A stretch of 64,000 nucleotides of DNA from CAVSMC01 sp963798655 (GCA_963798655.1 CAWCUH010000003.1:62001-126000); one strand, 5' to 3'; positions 8,732-17,841 are shown, counted from the stretch's first letter. Numbers and translations: made by a program. The notes: generated by a model from the letters alone, not told the origin.

Positions 8732-9448
8732 ATGCCGACCAGCACCAGAAAAAGCACGCGGTCGAAGGATCGCGCCGTGGCCGGCCATGTCGCGACGACG
8801 AGGACCGATCGCATTCGGCAGGCGATCGAGCGCGCGATCGTCTCGGGACGACTTCAGCCCGGAACAAAGCTCGACGAGAACGCGCTCGCTGCGCATCACG
8901 GCGCGTCGCGCACGCCGGTGCGCGAGGCGCTGCAGCAGCTCGCGTCTCAGGGCCTGATCCAGTTGCGCGCGCACGCGGGCGCGTTCGTCGCGAGGCTCAC
9001 GCTGCTCGATCTCGCGGAGATGTTCGAGGCGATGGCGTTCCTCGAAGCGGCGTGCGCGACGCTCGCCGCGCGCCGTCATACCGCCGACGATCGGCGGCTG
9101 CTGTCCGCTGCGCACGACGCATGCGCGAAGGCCGCGCAGACGGACGACCCCGACGCGTTCTACGCCGCGAACGCGCGATTCCACGAGTGCGTCTACGCGG
9201 CGAGCCACAACAGCTATCTCGCGGGCCGGACGCTGCAGCTCGGCAAGCGGCTCGAGGCGTATCGCCGGGAGGCCACGTTTCACCCCGGCCTGATGTCGCT
9301 CACGATGACGGAGCACGAGCGCATCCTGGGCGCGATCTTCGCGATGGACGAGGTCGCGGCGGGACAGCATATGCGAAGCCATCTCGACACGCTGCGCGAC
9401 GACGCGGTGTCGATGGCGCATGCGACGCAGCGCGTCGCCCGCCAGTAG
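8732..9448 (+). CDS. GntR family transcriptional regulator with FCD ligand domain
   Basis: A 238-residue regulator. The N-terminal winged helix is clear (IRQAIERAIVSGRLQPGTKLDENALAAHHG, then SRTPVREALQQLASQGL, here quoted in parts), followed by an all-helical FCD effector domain with MFEAMAFLEAACATLAA, NARFHECVYAASHN and a final helix carrying EHERILGAI. FCD proteins bind organic acids or other catabolic intermediates, often with a metal held by the conserved Asp/His residues. Start 8732 is preferred because GGAAG lies eight bases upstream. Its position between the minus-strand catabolic operon and the transporter operon makes it the likely local regulator of both. Confidence 0.92.
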   Translation: MPTSTRKSTRSKDRAVAGHVATTRTDRIRQAIERAIVSGRLQPGTKLDENALAAHHGASRTPVREALQQLASQGLIQLRAHAGAFVARLTLLDLAEMFEAMAFLEAACATLAARRHTADDRRLLSAAHDACAKAAQTDDPDAFYAANARFHECVYAASHNSYLAGRTLQLGKRLEAYRREATFHPGLMSLTMTEHERILGAIFAMDEVAAGQHMRSHLDTLRDDAVSMAHATQRVARQ

Positions 9449-9449
9449 C

Positions 9450-10889
9450 TCAGCCGTACCGGCGGTAGTCGACGCCGGTGCGAGCCTGCGCGGCGGCGAG
9501 CAGTCGCGCCGCCGCGGCGTCGACGCCGTCGAGCGCGCGCGTCTCGTCGACGTCGACCATGTGTGCGTCGCGCACCCGTACACGACCGTTGACGATCGTG
9601 AGCGCCGCGTAGGGATCGCTGCCGGCAAGCAGCAACGCGCCGAGCGGGTCGGCTATCGCGCCGGCATGTCCCAGCCGCCGCATCGGGAACGCCGCCACGT
9701 CGGCTGCCTTGCCGGGCGTGAGCTGGCCGATGTCGTCGCGGCCGAGTGCGCGCGCGCCGCCGCGCGTGGCCATCCACAGCACGTCGTCCGGCGTCATCCA
9801 CTGTTCGGGCGTCTGCGAATCGTCGTCGCCGCCAGCGCGATGGAGCACGAGCGCGAGTCGCATCTCGTTCAGCATGTTGCTCATGTCGCTGCTCGCGGCG
9901 CCGTCGACGCCGATGCCGACGTTGATGCCCTGCGCGCGCCAGCGGCCCACGCGCGCGATCTTCTTGCCGAGGCGCACGATGCAGCGCGGACAGTGCGCGA
10001 GGCTCGCGCCGGCGTCGGCGATCGCGCGCAGGTCGACGTCGTCGACAAGCGTTGCGTGGGCGAGCCACGTGCGCGGGTGCAGCCATCCGGCGTCGCGCAG
10101 GACGTCGATCGGGCGCCCGCCGCGCGCGCGCATGAGCGCACGCTCGTCGGGGCGGGGGTCGAAATGGACATGCAGGCCGCACGCGGCCGCGCGCGCGATC
10201 TGCGCGAAGCGTTGCATCCAGCGGGGCTCGGCATAGGTCACCGTGGTGGGGCCGATCGCCACCTGCAGCATCGCGCCGGGCGCGACGTCGTGATAGCGGG
10301 CGATCGTCCGCTCGAGCGCGGGGAACAGGGTTTCCTCGCGGTCGACCAGTCGATCGAGACGCTCTCCCATCGCCGGGCGCAGCCGTTGCGCGAGATCGGC
10401 CTCGATCGTCAGCATGCCGCCGCGCACCAGCACGAAGCGGATGCCGGCTTCGCGCACGCCGCGGATCTCTTCGGCCGCCATTTCGCCGTCGGATTCCGGC
10501 ATCAGGTACGCAAAATCGGCGTTCGTCGTGCACCCCGACGCAAGGAGCTCGCAGCTCGTGGCGAGCGCCGCCCAGTAATAGGCGTCGGCATCGACTTCGG
10601 CCCAGACCGGGTAGAGCGCCTGCAGCCAGTCGAGAATCGTCGCGCGCGCCACCCGCGGCACCGCGCGCGTAAGCGTCTGGTACAGGTGGTGGTGGACGTT
10701 GACGAGTCCCGGCGTGACGATGCAGCCGGCCATCGAAATCTCGTCGTCCGCGTCGAGGCGGGGCGCCGGCTCGGGCCCGACCGCGCCGATGCGCTCGCCG
10801 TCGATCAGCACGAAGCCGTCGCGGAACGAGCGGCGGGCGTCGTCGCACGTGTATACGACGTCGGCGTGTCGCAGCAGCAGGCGCCCCAT
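9450..10889 (-). CDS. amidohydrolase, 8-oxoguanine deaminase / TrzA-AtzB-like
   Basis: A 479-residue amidohydrolase-superfamily enzyme. Metal ligands appear in order: VNVHHHLYQTLTR (HxH), GLHVHFDP, LAHATLVDD and GVDGAASSDMSNML (Asp). The H-H-L-Y-Q-T-L-T-R segment and the V-D-G-A-A-S-S-D segment are characteristic of the branch containing 8-oxoguanine deaminase, isoxanthopterin deaminase and hydroxyatrazine hydrolases, which remove amino groups from purine, pterin or triazine rings. The single-metal mechanism releases ammonia. The true substrate cannot be told from sequence. It ends two bases from the GntR stop and is divergent from the Liv transporter operon, which suggests uptake and ring deamination of the same compound. 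Confidence 0.88.
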   Translation of the reverse strand: MGRLLLRHADVVYTCDDARRSFRDGFVLIDGERIGAVGPEPAPRLDADDEISMAGCIVTPGLVNVHHHLYQTLTRAVPRVARATILDWLQALYPVWAEVDADAYYWAALATSCELLASGCTTNADFAYLMPESDGEMAAEEIRGVREAGIRFVLVRGGMLTIEADLAQRLRPAMGERLDRLVDREETLFPALERTIARYHDVAPGAMLQVAIGPTTVTYAEPRWMQRFAQIARAAACGLHVHFDPRPDERALMRARGGRPIDVLRDAGWLHPRTWLAHATLVDDVDLRAIADAGASLAHCPRCIVRLGKKIARVGRWRAQGINVGIGVDGAASSDMSNMLNEMRLALVLHRAGGDDDSQTPEQWMTPDDVLWMATRGGARALGRDDIGQLTPGKAADVAAFPMRRLGHAGAIADPLGALLLAGSDPYAALTIVNGRVRVRDAHMVDVDETRALDGVDAAAARLLAAAQARTGVDYRRYG

Positions 10890-10902
10890 TCGCGGCGTTC
10901 CG

Positions 10903-10933
10903 TTGTTATACAGGTTGCATCGTGTCGTATATC
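10903..10933. promoter_or_regulatory. divergent promoter/operator region between deaminase and liv operon
   Basis: The 161-base gap holds TTGTTATACAG (10903-10913), which differs from the GntR-type pattern TNGTNNNACNA only at the last base and resembles the dyads near 8666-8697. TTGTTA followed 18-19 bases later by GTATAT/TATATC could be a weak plus-strand promoter for the transporter. On the minus strand TATAAC lies about 15 bases upstream of the deaminase start. Shared operator-like sequence suggests one regulator for both regions; inference only. Confidence 0.4.
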
Positions 10934-11050
10934 ATCGGCCGTGGCAACGTTCGCGCCGCAGCCGGATCGGGCCCGTGCTCGGCAGCATCGCACGCTCCGC
11001 CGCCGCGCGCAGACGGCGGCCCGCTCGAGACCCAACTACGAGGATTCATC

Positions 11051-12185
11051 ATGCAAGCGCTGAAACTGTTCGTGGCAGCCATGGTGGGCGCGGCGCTCGC
11101 GCCGCTCGTGTCCGCGCAGCAAACCGTGCGCATCGGCGTCGTGCAGCCTCTCACCGGGCCGGTCGCGTACGACGGCAACATCTACGTGAACACGGTCAAG
11201 ATGCTCGTCGACGACATGAACGCGAAGGGCGGCGTGCTCGGTCGCAAGATCGAGCTGATCGTCGAGGACGGCGCCTGCAATCCCGCGCAGTCGGTCAACG
11301 CGGCCGAGAAGCTCGTCGTGCGCGACAAGGTCGTCGCGCTGCTCGGCGCATTCTGCAGCACGTCGACCGCCGCGATGATGGAAGTGTCGAAGAAGTACAA
11401 GATTCCGCACATCACCGGCATCTCGACCGCGGCGCAGCTCACCGAGCAGGGGAACCCGTATTTCTTCCGCGCGGTCGCGACGACGCCGATGCTCGGCAAC
11501 GCGTTCGGCGGCGAGCTGCCGGCGCTGGTGCACGGCAAGCGCTTCGCCTTCCTCACGCTCAACGACGACTGGGGCCGCTCGATGGTGGCGTCGTATCCGG
11601 CTGCGCTGCAGAAGGCCGGAGGCGAGGTGGTGGCGCAGGAGTTCTTCCAGCAAAGCGACCTGCAGTTCCTGTCGCAGATCACGAAGATCAAGGCGGCGAA
11701 CCCGGACGCGATCATCCTTGCCGCCAATACGCAGCAGGCAGCGGCGCTGTCGAAGCAGATCCGCGAGCTGGGCGTCACCGTGCCGCTGATCGGCGAAGGC
11801 TCGTGGACGAGCGACAGCTACCTGAAGCTCGCCGGTCCGGCGTCGGAAGGCGTCATCGGCCTGGTCGAATACGTCTACACGATCAACAACCCGGTCAACG
11901 AGGCGTTCGTCAAGGAGTTCCAGCAGAAGCTCAAGGACAACCCGAGCAAGTTCGCCGGGGCGGCACACAACGCGATCCACATCATGGTCGACGCGATCCG
12001 CCGCGCCGGCGCGGACGATCCCGAGAAGATCCGCGAGGCGCTCGAGAAGACCGACTACAACGGCCTCGTCGGCAACATCAAGTTCAGCGAGAAGCACCAG
12101 GCGTACGGGCAGACGGTGTACGCGGCGCAGGTCGAAGAACGGCGTGCCGCACGTGGTGAAGACCGCGACGATCGCGAAGCCCTGA
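11051..12185 (+). CDS. ABC transporter substrate-binding protein (LivK-like), frameshift near 3' end
   Basis: A periplasmic binding protein of the branched-chain amino acid / amide type, about 377 residues. It has a Sec signal peptide (MQALKLFVAAMVGAALAPLVSA, quoted in part) and the typical start RIGVVQPLTGPVAYDG, plus EDGACNPAQSVNAAEKLV and FCSTSTAAMMEVSKKY ligand-pocket regions. The first frame runs past its natural end into shadow sequence. Shifting by one base at about 12140 restores GVPHVVKTATIAKP and a stop at 12183-12185, just before the permease. The start has GAGG seven bases upstream. Such proteins bind amino acids, amides, urea or aromatic acids; the cluster suggests a nitrogenous catabolic substrate. 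Confidence 0.88.
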
Positions 12186-12191
12186 GGCGGC

Positions 12192-13064
12192 GTGTCGGTT
12201 CAACTGGCGATCCTCGGCCAGCACCTGTTCAACGGTGTGCTGGTCGGGTGCGCCTACGCGTTGATCGCGATGGGCCTCACGATGATCTTCGGCGTGATGA
12301 ACATCGCGAACTTCGCGCACGGCGAGTTCTACATGCTGGGCGGCTTCCTCGCGTTCTACCTGGTCAGTCTGATCGGCCTCAACTACTTCGCGGCGCTGCC
12401 GCTCGCCGTAGCACTCGTCGTCGCGCTGGCGGTCGTGCTTCAGCATGCGATCTTCCGGCGGCTGCGCGATGCGCCGACGATGACGACGACGCTGGTGACG
12501 ATCGGCCTCTCGATCCTGCTCGAAAACGTCGCGCTGCTGCTCTGGGGCCCGCAGCCGCAATCGATCCCGACGCCGTTCCCGGAGAAGCCGCTCAGCTTCG
12601 CCGGCATCTACACGACTCCGCTGTACCTGTTCTCGATGGCGGTGACAGCGGCGCTGATCGTCACCGGCCATCTGGTCATCCGCCGCACGCGGATCGGCAA
12701 GGCGATGCGCGCGACTTTCCAGAACAGAGAGGCTTCCGCGCTCGTCGGCATCCGCATCGACCGCATCTACATGGTCACGTTCGTCTTCGGTGCCGCGCTC
12801 GCGGCGGCCGCCGGCGCGGTGCTCGGCGGCTTCATACCGGTCGAGCCGACGATGGGCGGCGTGGTGACGCTGAAGGCGTTCGTCGTCGTGATCCTCGGCG
12901 GGATGGGAAGCTTCGTCGGCGCGATCGTCGGCGGATTGCTGCTCGGCCTTGCCGAAGCGCTGGGCGCCGGCTATCTGTCCAGCGGCTGGAAGGACGCGAT
13001 CGGCTTCTTCGCGGTCATTCTCGTGCTGCTGTTCCGTCCGGAAGGCCTGTTCAAGCGTGCGTGA
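12192..13064 (+). CDS. livH: branched-chain-type ABC transporter permease LivH
   Basis: A 290-residue inner-membrane permease with about eight hydrophobic segments. It shows the LivH signatures ALIAMGLTMIFGVMNIANFAHGEF near the N-terminus (quoted in part) and ILGGMGSFVGAIVGGLLLGLAE near the C-terminus, which faces the ATPase. It forms the translocation pore with LivM and imports the ligand delivered by the binding protein upstream. The GTG start at 12192 lies six bases after the stop of the substrate-binding protein, with a GAGG sequence overlapping that stop. The gene overlaps livM by eight bases, so the five transporter genes are one operon. Confidence 0.93.
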   Translation: MSVQLAILGQHLFNGVLVGCAYALIAMGLTMIFGVMNIANFAHGEFYMLGGFLAFYLVSLIGLNYFAALPLAVALVVALAVVLQHAIFRRLRDAPTMTTTLVTIGLSILLENVALLLWGPQPQSIPTPFPEKPLSFAGIYTTPLYLFSMAVTAALIVTGHLVIRRTRIGKAMRATFQNREASALVGIRIDRIYMVTFVFGAALAAAAGAVLGGFIPVEPTMGGVVTLKAFVVVILGGMGSFVGAIVGGLLLGLAEALGAGYLSSGWKDAIGFFAVILVLLFRPEGLFKRA

Positions 13065-14040
13065 CGCGCTCCGGCGTCCGGTCGCACTCGCGGCGGCGCT
13101 CGTCGTGCTGCTCGCGGTGCCGACCGTCGTGCGCGACGAGTACTTCCTGCACCTGTTCGTCGTCTCCGGCATCTTCGTGATCGTGGCGATCAGCCTCGAT
13201 CTCATCGTCGGCTACGTCGGCCAGTTGTCGCTCGCGCACGCGGCGTTCTTCGCGCTCGGCGCCTATACGTCCGCGCTGCTGTTCCTGCGTCTGAAATGGT
13301 CGATGTGGGTCGGCATTCCGGCGGCGGCCGCGGTGACGGCGCTCACCGCGTTCCTGCTGGGGCTCGTCATCCTGCGCACGCGCGGCCACCGCTTCATCAT
13401 CATCACCGTCGCGTTCTCCGAGATCATGAAGCTCGTCGCGACGAACTGGGTCGACGTGACGCGCGGCTTCATGGGCCTGCCGGGACTGCGGATTCCCCCG
13501 CTGTACGTTCCCGGCATCGGGGCCGTCGATGTCGCGTCCAAGGAGCGCTTCTACTACGTCGTCGTCGTCGCCGCGGCGCTTGCGTTCATCGGCTGCAGCC
13601 GCCTCGTGCGCTCGCGCGTCGGGCAGGCGTTCGTGCTCGTGCGCGAGAACGAGGCGCTCGCCGAATCGCTCGGTATCTCGGCGTTCCGCTATTGCATGAT
13701 CGCGTTCGTCGTCGGCGCCGGCATCGCCGGCGCCGCGGGCAGCCTGTACGCACACTACGTCGGCTTCGTGAGCCCGGACCTGTTCAACTTCTCGTGGGTC
13801 ACGATCCTGCTGATCATGGTGATCCTCGGCGGCAAGGGGACGCTGATCGGACCCGCGCTGGGCGCGGTCGTCTTCACCTTCCTGCCCGAACTGCTGCGCG
13901 AAGCGTCGCAGTGGCGGATGATCATCTTCGCAGCCGTCCTCGTCGTCGCGACGCTGTTCATGCCGCGCGGCATCATCTTCCCGCTCGTCGAGCACCTGGT
14001 GCCGGTGCGCTGGCGCACGCGTCATGCCCGCTCTGCTTGA
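13057..14040 (+). CDS. livM: branched-chain-type ABC transporter permease LivM
   Basis: A 327-residue inner-membrane permease, the partner of LivH. Hallmarks are DLIVGYVGQLSLAHAAFFALGAY after the first helices (quoted in part), GHRFIIITVAFSEI, and VILGGKGTLIGPALGAVVF as the coupling segment to the ATPases. The GTG at 13057 overlaps the end of livH by eight bases. An upstream in-frame start at 12949 would run through livH and encode low-complexity shadow sequence, so it is rejected. The 3' end overlaps livG by 17 bases. Substrate specificity comes from the binding protein, not from this gene. Confidence 0.92.
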   Translation: MRDALRRPVALAAALVVLLAVPTVVRDEYFLHLFVVSGIFVIVAISLDLIVGYVGQLSLAHAAFFALGAYTSALLFLRLKWSMWVGIPAAAAVTALTAFLLGLVILRTRGHRFIIITVAFSEIMKLVATNWVDVTRGFMGLPGLRIPPLYVPGIGAVDVASKERFYYVVVVAAALAFIGCSRLVRSRVGQAFVLVRENEALAESLGISAFRYCMIAFVVGAGIAGAAGSLYAHYVGFVSPDLFNFSWVTILLIMVILGGKGTLIGPALGAVVFTFLPELLREASQWRMIIFAAVLVVATLFMPRGIIFPLVEHLVPVRWRTRHARSA

Positions 14041-14758
14041 GGGCCGCCGCGTCACCGTGCGCTTCGGGGGCCTGAAGGCGCTGTCCGACGTCGACTTCGC
14101 CGTGAACGCCGGCGAAGTCTTCAGCGTGATCGGTCCCAACGGCGCCGGCAAGACGACGCTGTTCAACGTCATCACCGGGCGGGTGCGGCCGACCACGGGG
14201 AGCGTGACGCTGCGCGGCGCCGACATCACGCGCTCGCCCGCGTACCGAATCGCGCAGCTCGGCGTCGTGCGCACGTTCCAGAAGACCGAGGTGTTCGGCG
14301 AGCTGCCGCTGCAGGTCGGTGTCGCGGCCGGCGCGCTCGCGCGCGGCGACCCCGATCCGGGCGCGCGGGCGCGCGAAGCGCTGGAAACCGTCGGCCTTGC
14401 CGGCAAGGCGCACCTCACCGCGCACCAGCTCTCGTACGGCGACCAGCGGCTGCTCGAGCTCGCGCAGGCGCTCGCCGCGAAGCCGGCGGTGCTTCTGCTC
14501 GACGAGCCGGCGTCGGGCATGAATCACCAGGAGAGCACGCACATCATGCGCGTCATCGCGGACCTGCGCACACGCGGGCTCGCGATCATGCTCGTCGAGC
14601 ACAACATGCATGTCGTGATGAACATGTCCGACCGCGTGATGGTGATCAACTACGGCAGCAAGATTGCGGAGGGCACGCCGGAAGCCGTGCGCGCGGATCC
14701 CGGGGTGATCGAGGCGTATCTTGGCGTCGAGCAGCGCAGCGATGCTGTCGCTCCATAA
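14024..14758 (+). CDS. livG: branched-chain-type ABC transporter ATP-binding protein LivG
   Basis: A 244-residue ABC ATPase. Walker A is GPNGAGKTTL, the signature motif is the variant LSYGDQRLLELA, Walker B is VLLLDEPASGM, and the H-loop is LVEHNMHVV. The M-N-H-Q/E stretch after Walker B (ASGMNHQES) is typical of LivG proteins. It hydrolyses ATP at the cytoplasmic face together with LivF to drive import. It overlaps both livM (by 17 bases) and livF (by 17 bases), indicating coupled translation. Confidence 0.94.
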   Translation: MPALLEGRRVTVRFGGLKALSDVDFAVNAGEVFSVIGPNGAGKTTLFNVITGRVRPTTGSVTLRGADITRSPAYRIAQLGVVRTFQKTEVFGELPLQVGVAAGALARGDPDPGARAREALETVGLAGKAHLTAHQLSYGDQRLLELAQALAAKPAVLLLDEPASGMNHQESTHIMRVIADLRTRGLAIMLVEHNMHVVMNMSDRVMVINYGSKIAEGTPEAVRADPGVIEAYLGVEQRSDAVAP

Positions 14759-15446
14759 CGTCACGCTGCATCGCGGCCTCACGCGCGTGCTCGACGACGT
14801 GTCGATCACGGTGAACGAGGGCGAGCTCGTCGCGCTGATCGGCGCCAACGGCGCCGGCAAGACGACGGTGCTGCGCACGATCTCCGGCCTGCTGTCGCCG
14901 AGCAACGGCACGATCACGTTCCAGGGGCGGGCGATCCAGAACGCCGAGCCCGACGTGATCGTGCGCCTCGGCATCGCGCATTGCCCCGAGGAGCGCAAGA
15001 TCTGGGCGCAGATGAGCGTCGAGGAGCACCTCGAGCTCGGCGCGTTCCTGCGCGCCGACGCGGGCGAGGTGCGCGCGGACATGGCGCGCGTGTTCGAGAC
15101 ATTTCCGGTGCTGCTCGAGCGGCGCCGGCAACTCGCCGGTACGCTCTCCGGCGGCCAGCAGCAGATGCTCGCGATCGGGCGGGCGCTGATGTCGCGACCG
15201 AAGCTGATGCTCTTCGACGAGCCGTCGCTCGGACTCGCCCCGATCATGGTGGAGACGATCGGCACGATGATCGCGCGCATCCGGGAGCAAGGCACGACGG
15301 TGCTGCTCGTCGAGCAGAACGCGGCGCTCGCGCTGCGCCTCGCCGATCGCGCCTACGTGCTGGAAACCGGCCGCGTGATGCTGTCAGGTCCGGCGAAGGA
15401 GCTCGTCTCGCATCCCGAGGTGCACCGCGCGTATCTCGGCGGCTAG
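14742..15446 (+). CDS. livF: branched-chain-type ABC transporter ATP-binding protein LivF
   Basis: A 234-residue ABC ATPase, second of the pair. Walker A is GANGAGKTTVLRTISG, the signature is LSGGQQQMLAIGRALM, Walker B is LMLFDEPSLGLAP and the H-loop is LVEQNAALAL, with Gln-Asn as is usual in LivF. The ATG at 14742 is chosen over an in-frame TTG at 14721 because the family begins M-L-x-L-x-x-V, which matches MLSLHNV. It overlaps livG by 17 bases and is followed after 28 bases by the RidA-repeat gene, with which it is probably co-transcribed. Confidence 0.94.
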   Translation: MLSLHNVTLHRGLTRVLDDVSITVNEGELVALIGANGAGKTTVLRTISGLLSPSNGTITFQGRAIQNAEPDVIVRLGIAHCPEERKIWAQMSVEEHLELGAFLRADAGEVRADMARVFETFPVLLERRRQLAGTLSGGQQQMLAIGRALMSRPKLMLFDEPSLGLAPIMVETIGTMIARIREQGTTVLLVEQNAALALRLADRAYVLETGRVMLSGPAKELVSHPEVHRAYLGG

Positions 15447-15474
15447 GGTGGCCTCGTTTCCGAAGGGAGTCGAA

Positions 15475-16725
15475 ATGAAGCGCGAAGTCATCCACACACC
15501 CGGCGCGCCGACGCCGATGGCGCATTACTGCCAGGCCGTGCTCGCCGGCGAGACGGTTTACGCGGCGGGCCAGATCGCGTCCGACTACAGGACCGGCGTC
15601 GCGCCCGAGGCGCGTCAGGATCCGGCGTTTCCCCATTACGGCTCCAACATCCAGAAGCAGACGCGCTACATCCTGCAGAACCTCGCGAGCGTGTTCGAGG
15701 CCGCGGGCTCGAGCCTCGCCGACGTCGTGAAGTCGCAGGTGTTCCTCACGGACCTCAACGACTTCTTCCATTTCGACCAGGTGTGGAAGGAGTTCTTCCC
15801 CTCGCCGCCGCCGCGCACCACCGTACAGGTGAGCGGCCTGCTCGTGCCCGGCTGCCGCGTCGAGATCGATCTCATCGGCGTGCAGCGCAGCGCGCAGCGG
15901 CGGGTCGTGACGTCGTCGTCGGCGCCGGCGCCGATGGCGCATTACTGCCAGGGTGTCATGGCCGGCGACGTGCTCTATGCCGCGGGGCAGATCGCGTCCG
16001 ACTATCGCACCGGCGTGCCGCCGCAGGCACGCCGCGACCCGGCGTTTCCGTATTACGCATCGGACATCGAGCGCCAGACCCGTTACGTGCTCGAGAACAT
16101 CCGAAGCGTGTACGAAGCGGCCGGATTCGACTTTTCCGACACCGTGAAGGCACAGGTCTTCCTCACCGATCTCGCCGATTTCGCACCGTTCAACGCGGTG
16201 TGGCGCGAATGCTTCGGGTCGCCGCCGCCGCGTACCACCGTTCAGGTCGGCGCCCTGCTCGTGCCCGGATGCCGGATCGAGATCGATCTCACCGCCGTAC
16301 ACCGGCGCGTGGCACGCTCGGTCGTGTCCACCGACAAGTCGCCGAACCCGATGGGCCACTACAGTCAGGCGATCGTCGCCGGTGAAACGGTCTACGTCGC
16401 GGGCCAGCTCGCCTCGCACCACGCGACCGGCATACCGCCGGAAGCGCGGCAGGATCCGGCGTTTCCCTATTACGGTTCCGACATACAAAAGCAGACGCGC
16501 TACGTGCTGAGGAATCTCGCCAGCGTGCTCGAGGCGGCCGGATCGAGTCTTCGCGACGTCGTGAAGTCACAGGTGTTCCTCACCGAGCTCGATGACTTCT
16601 ATCATTTCGATCAGGTGTGGAAGGAGTTCTTCCCGTCGCCGCCGCCGCGTACCACGATTCAGGTCAGCGGATTGCTCGTGCCCGGCTGCCGCGTCGAGGT
16701 CGACCTCACCGCGGTGAAGTCGTAG
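15475..16725 (+). CDS. three tandem RidA (YjgF/YER057c/UK114) domains in one chain
   Basis: A 416-residue protein made of three RidA-type domains of about 139 residues (roughly 1-139, 140-278, 279-416). Each has M-A/G-HY-C/S-Q followed by an A-G-Q-I/L-A-S strand, K-A/S-QVFLT, and the P-P-P-R-T-T-V/I-Q-V segment with the arginine that binds the substrate carboxylate in active RidA enzymes, then LLVPGCRxExDL. Domains 1 and 3 are most alike. Ordinary RidA is about 130 residues and works as a homotrimer with active sites between subunits, so this chain could be a covalent trimer. RidA enzymes hydrolyse reactive enamines/imines, or deaminate aminomuconate-type compounds. Start 15475 has GAAGGGAG upstream. 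It follows the Liv genes in the same operon. Confidence 0.92.
   Translation: MKREVIHTPGAPTPMAHYCQAVLAGETVYAAGQIASDYRTGVAPEARQDPAFPHYGSNIQKQTRYILQNLASVFEAAGSSLADVVKSQVFLTDLNDFFHFDQVWKEFFPSPPPRTTVQVSGLLVPGCRVEIDLIGVQRSAQRRVVTSSSAPAPMAHYCQGVMAGDVLYAAGQIASDYRTGVPPQARRDPAFPYYASDIERQTRYVLENIRSVYEAAGFDFSDTVKAQVFLTDLADFAPFNAVWRECFGSPPPRTTVQVGALLVPGCRIEIDLTAVHRRVARSVVSTDKSPNPMGHYSQAIVAGETVYVAGQLASHHATGIPPEARQDPAFPYYGSDIQKQTRYVLRNLASVLEAAGSSLRDVVKSQVFLTELDDFYHFDQVWKEFFPSPPPRTTIQVSGLLVPGCRVEVDLTAVKS
15475..16725 (+). repeat. in-frame triplication of a ~420-bp RidA unit
   Basis: Three direct repeats run approximately 15475-15900, 15901-16320 and 16321-16725. Units 1 and 3 share long stretches at the DNA level, such as the segment encoding FDQVWKEFFPSPPPRTT. 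Unit 2 is more diverged (FNAVWRECFGSPPPRTT). This points to an older first duplication and a later copying or gene conversion between units 1 and 3. Confidence 0.85.
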
Positions 16726-16742
16726 ATTCGCGGCGAGCCGAG

Positions 16743-17744
16743 ATGAGCAAGTGCATCGACGTCCACAGTCACGTCATCCCGGCGCTCATGGTCGAGCGCA
16801 TCGCGAGCGCGCCTTCCGAGCTCGCGGCGCGCATCGAGGGTCAAGGTGCCGCGCGCAGGATCGTCCATCAGCAGGGATACGCGTATCCGCTGTTCGCGGA
16901 ATTCCACGACGTCGACGCCAAGCTCGACGCGATGGATCGCAAGGGTATCGACATCTCGGTGATCTCGCCGGCGCCGCCGATGTTCTACTACTGGGCCGAT
17001 GCCGACCTCGCGTTGAAGGCGGCGCGACTTGTCAACGAAGGCATCGCCGAGATGGTTGCTGCCGAGCCTCGCCGTTTGCGCGGCATGGCCACGATCCCGA
17101 TGCAGCATCCGGACGCCGCGATCGACGAGATGGAGCGTATCGCGCGCGAGTACGGGTTCAAGGGCATCGAGATCGGAACGTCGATCGAAGGCGTGCAGCT
17201 CGCTGACCCGAAGTTCCGGCCGGTGCTGCGGCGGGCCCAGGAGCTCGAGCTGTTCGTGTTCGCGCACCCGTACTACGTCGGCGCGAAGAGCGGTCTGGAG
17301 TGCTACTACCTGACGAACCTGATCGGCAATCCGCTCGACACGATGGTCATGCTCGCAAACCTGATGTTCAGCGGCGCGCTCGACGAGCTCGACGAGCTCC
17401 GGCTGTGCCTCGCACACGGCGGCGGCTTCGCGCCGTATCAGATCGGCCGGCTCGTGCACGGCCACAAGGTCCGTACCGAGGCCCGACAGCACTCGCGCAG
17501 CGCGCCGAAGGAGCTGCTGCGCCGTCTGTATTTCGACAGCCTCGTCTTCGATCCGCAGGCGCTGCGCTATCTTGTCGACCTCGTCGGCGCCGATCACGTC
17601 TGCATCGGCACCGATGCGCCTTTCGACATGGCCGACGATCATCCGCTCGACACGCTCGCGGCCGTGCCGCGGCTGACCGGGCACGAGCGTCACGAGATCT
17701 GCTGCGGAACCGCCATGCGCCTGCTCGGGGAAGTGCAGGCGTAG
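16743..17744 (+). CDS. amidohydrolase-related (ACMSD-like) decarboxylase/hydrolase
   Basis: A 333-residue member of the amidohydrolase-2 family that includes aminocarboxymuconate-semialdehyde decarboxylase (ACMSD), 5-carboxyvanillate decarboxylase and related enzymes. Metal ligands are visible as IDVHSHVIP (HxH), VFAHPYY (His), LAHGGGFAPY (His) and IGTDAPFDMA (Asp). These enzymes carry out non-oxidative decarboxylation or hydrolysis of aromatic-ring fission products. Pairing with a RidA-type protein recalls aminomuconate pathways, where a deaminase of this superfamily acts next to ACMSD. The ATG at 16743 follows the RidA gene stop by 17 bases, in the same operon. Confidence 0.88.
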   Translation: MSKCIDVHSHVIPALMVERIASAPSELAARIEGQGAARRIVHQQGYAYPLFAEFHDVDAKLDAMDRKGIDISVISPAPPMFYYWADADLALKAARLVNEGIAEMVAAEPRRLRGMATIPMQHPDAAIDEMERIAREYGFKGIEIGTSIEGVQLADPKFRPVLRRAQELELFVFAHPYYVGAKSGLECYYLTNLIGNPLDTMVMLANLMFSGALDELDELRLCLAHGGGFAPYQIGRLVHGHKVRTEARQHSRSAPKELLRRLYFDSLVFDPQALRYLVDLVGADHVCIGTDAPFDMADDHPLDTLAAVPRLTGHERHEICCGTAMRLLGEVQA

Positions 17745-17841
17745 AACGGCCGCGCCCGCCACATCGCGGCCAGCCACGACGGGTACGGTGCAACTACTTT
17801 ATGATCAGGGTCGTTCGAACCGACGATCGACGATCGGCGAC

